Source: Mycosphaerella arachidis
Lineage: Eukaryota > Ascomycota > Dothideomycetes > Mycosphaerellales > Mycosphaerellaceae
Reading direction: 5' to 3'
DNA: 64,000 nucleotides
NCBI GenBank assembly: GCA_001297265.1
Contig: LIHB01000030.1
Coordinates: forward strand, 124,001-188,000
In this document: positions 62,543-64,000 of the stretch, in pieces
How the letters are laid out: each line of letters starts with the position of its first letter
How positions within the stretch are numbered: the stretch's first letter is position 1
The notes under the pieces: generated by a model
What the model saw: only the letters and a program-made list of their open reading frames with translations
Databases searched by the model: none
What the model was told of the DNA's origin: nothing
Translations under genes and position numbers: made by a program

Positions 62543-62770
62543 GTTGGCGTTGATGTTGTTGGCGCAGTGTGCGCTTGTGCTTGATGTTGTCTGCAGTCGA
62601 AGGGGAGTTTCAGTTGTAAAGTAGTGGACCGCCAAACACGAGACGGACGCGACCCTCGACGCGACTTTCGCTGCTGCCTCGGAAGACGCGGGGCAGATTC
62701 ACATGCAAAACATTACTTCGTCATCATCTGTTATCCTTAGCAACAACATCGACTTCACCTTGAAGATGAC
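62543..62770. promoter_or_regulatory. Bidirectional promoter, DNAJC9-like gene and STN1
   Basis: 228 bp between divergent ATGs. No specific element recognised. Confidence 0.5.
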
Positions 62771-63556
62771 ATGACCAGCGTAGAACAGTACTCCACGCAT
62801 CACATCTACCCCAAACGATACTTCGATGCTTCTCAAACATGGTTCGCCTGGAATAAGCTCACAGCGAAGGACGTCCACGCCTTGAGAGAGGAGCCGGGGT
62901 TTGAGGGACAAGACATCTACTTCTACCTGAACCATCCTATCCGGTTTGTACGTCTGGTCGGGTTGGTAGTCCAGATTGACGTGGTCTCCGATGGCAAATG
63001 GACTCTTCTCACTTTGGACGACAGCAGTGGTGCCAACATCGAGGTCAAGATTGAGAAGCGAAAACATGTCCCTGGAGATGATGGCGAGTATCTGTCCAAC
63101 ACATACATCGACAATGTCAATGTCCTGGTTGATATGGGTCGGGCGACCGTTATGGTCAACAACCAGCCACTGGAGCTAGGCACTGTCATTGGAGCGCAAG
63201 GAACCATCACCACTTTCCGGCACAGCAGGCAGCTGAACTTGAAAAGAGTCTTTCGCGTCAAAGACACCAATGAAGAAGCTTCCCATTGGCTCAGAGTAGG
63301 AAGCTGGAAGCAGCAAATACTGTCGAAGCCATGGGTGTTGTCGCGACAGCGACAGGACGAGATTGATGAGCAGTTGAGGCAAGATGAGCTGAAAGAGCTT
63401 AAGAGGGCGAAGCTGAAGCGCAAGAAGCAAGCCAAGTATGACGAGAAGTATCGTGAGAAGCAGGCCACCAAAGAAAAGAAGCGGCAGGTTGTGGAAGAAA
63501 TGTTCAACAAGGGCGCTCTGTCCGGCAGTGAGATTCTGCCCAGACCGTGGGATTGA
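62771..63556 (+). CDS. STN1: Telomere-capping CST subunit STN1 (OB-fold)
   Basis: Binds single-stranded telomeric DNA with Ten1 and helps fill-in synthesis. Single exon, 261 residues. The N-terminus KRYFDASQTWFAWNKLTAKD is typical of Stn1. The OB fold includes FYLNHPIRFVRLVGLVVQID, KWTLLTLDDSSGANIEVKIE, MGRATVMVNNQPLELGTVIG and RQLNLKRVFRVKDTNEEASH. A long basic/charged helix (ELKELKRAKLKRKKQAKYDE) follows. There are no C-terminal winged-helix domains, so this is the short OB-only form seen in many filamentous fungi. Confidence 0.88.
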   Translation: MTSVEQYSTHHIYPKRYFDASQTWFAWNKLTAKDVHALREEPGFEGQDIYFYLNHPIRFVRLVGLVVQIDVVSDGKWTLLTLDDSSGANIEVKIEKRKHVPGDDGEYLSNTYIDNVNVLVDMGRATVMVNNQPLELGTVIGAQGTITTFRHSRQLNLKRVFRVKDTNEEASHWLRVGSWKQQILSKPWVLSRQRQDEIDEQLRQDELKELKRAKLKRKKQAKYDEKYREKQATKEKKRQVVEEMFNKGALSGSEILPRPWD

Positions 63557-64000
63557 AGCTGGAGTGTCGTTTCTATCAGCTTTGCACTCGTGTGAGAATC
63601 ACTCGACATCGTACGCAGACAACTGCCTGGGACACGTTATGTTTCGGCAGTTTTCATCCACCTGTCTACCGAGATGGCCCTGGGTGCAGAGCAAGACGAG
63701 AGCTCATCGAGCTTGATGTGCCGTGCTGCATAATCTAGCTGCAAATCGATGCACAATGAGCTAGAAGCAGACGGAAATACGGCGCAACGAACACATCTGC
63801 TTTGCTTCACTGAAGACATGCGATGCAACGAATACTGGCTGGTGGCATCTGGCCTGCACATTGGATCAGCCATGCCCCAGGTACATAGGACAGTCCATTC
63901 ATCCCGACTACCCTCCTCTAGAAACACGAATAAACTTCAGCAAGGCTGAAGCGGCGACAACCGTGCGGCTTGCACAAGCTTACCTTCGTTGAGGCGATGG
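63557..64000. other. Intergenic to window edge
   Basis: No gene recognised; overlapping open frames on both strands look like chance. Confidence 0.4.

Noticed and set aside
1..64000. CRISPR array, tRNA or rRNA genes
   Set aside because: No regularly spaced repeats, cloverleaf-like box A/B pairs or rRNA-like stretches were recognised by eye; a tRNA scan was not possible here.

Overview
The window is nuclear DNA of a filamentous ascomycete. Genes are dense and lie on both strands, and most introns are 45-65 nt with GT...AG ends and CTAAC/CTGAC-like branch sites. The gene families are fungal: Gpt2-type acyltransferase, formin-like GBD/FH3 protein, HET-domain relics, GH55 glucanase and a Zn2Cys6 regulator. 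A Dothideomycete (Mycosphaerella/Cercospora-like) is my best guess; that placement is inference. I recognised no tRNA, rRNA or CRISPR array.

Layout. 0-16.9 kb: glycerol-3-phosphate acyltransferase (5' end outside the window), an Ada/AraC-type methylphosphotriester sensor, a GBD/FH3 protein, a SnoaL-like protein, a HET pseudogene, a DUF7918-like protein, a purine nucleoside permease pseudogene, a bromodomain protein with a 2-base frameshift and a Prr-type kinase. 17-29 kb is an accessory, decaying stretch: an unknown broken ORF, a bHLH factor, a small terminal-inverted-repeat element, a DHA2-type MFS exporter, a tautomerase-like ORF without ATG, an F-box-like protein, a small secreted protein, a second HET pseudogene and another broken ORF. 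29.5-34.3 kb is housekeeping: SGF73 (SAGA) and TTI1 (TTT complex), divergently transcribed. 34.8-36.9 kb holds an ORF interrupted by TGA, a 3' gene fragment and an AT-rich, probably RIP-mutated relic.

37-46 kb is a compact metabolic neighbourhood: quinate/sugar-type MFS importer, Gor1-like D-2-hydroxyacid dehydrogenase, Zn2Cys6 regulator, SDR reductase and Ure2-like glutathione transferase. Together they look like a regulated uptake-and-reduction module for a sugar acid or related hydroxy acid, and this is my main candidate for a functional system. A secreted GH55 beta-1,3-glucanase follows, with a 94-bp inverted-repeat insertion in one intron.

50.7-52.6 kb contains gene relics, including two decayed BTB/POZ paralogues. 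53.3-63.6 kb is mostly conserved: NSRP1-like splicing factor, maltose-type O-acetyltransferase, an MDR-family oxidoreductase, CSN6, a DNAJC9-like J protein and STN1. NSRP1/acetyltransferase, SGF73/TTI1 and DNAJC9/STN1 are head-to-head pairs with short shared promoters.

All gene models were built by eye from translations and splice-site consensus; exon sums were checked for reading frame. No database search was possible.
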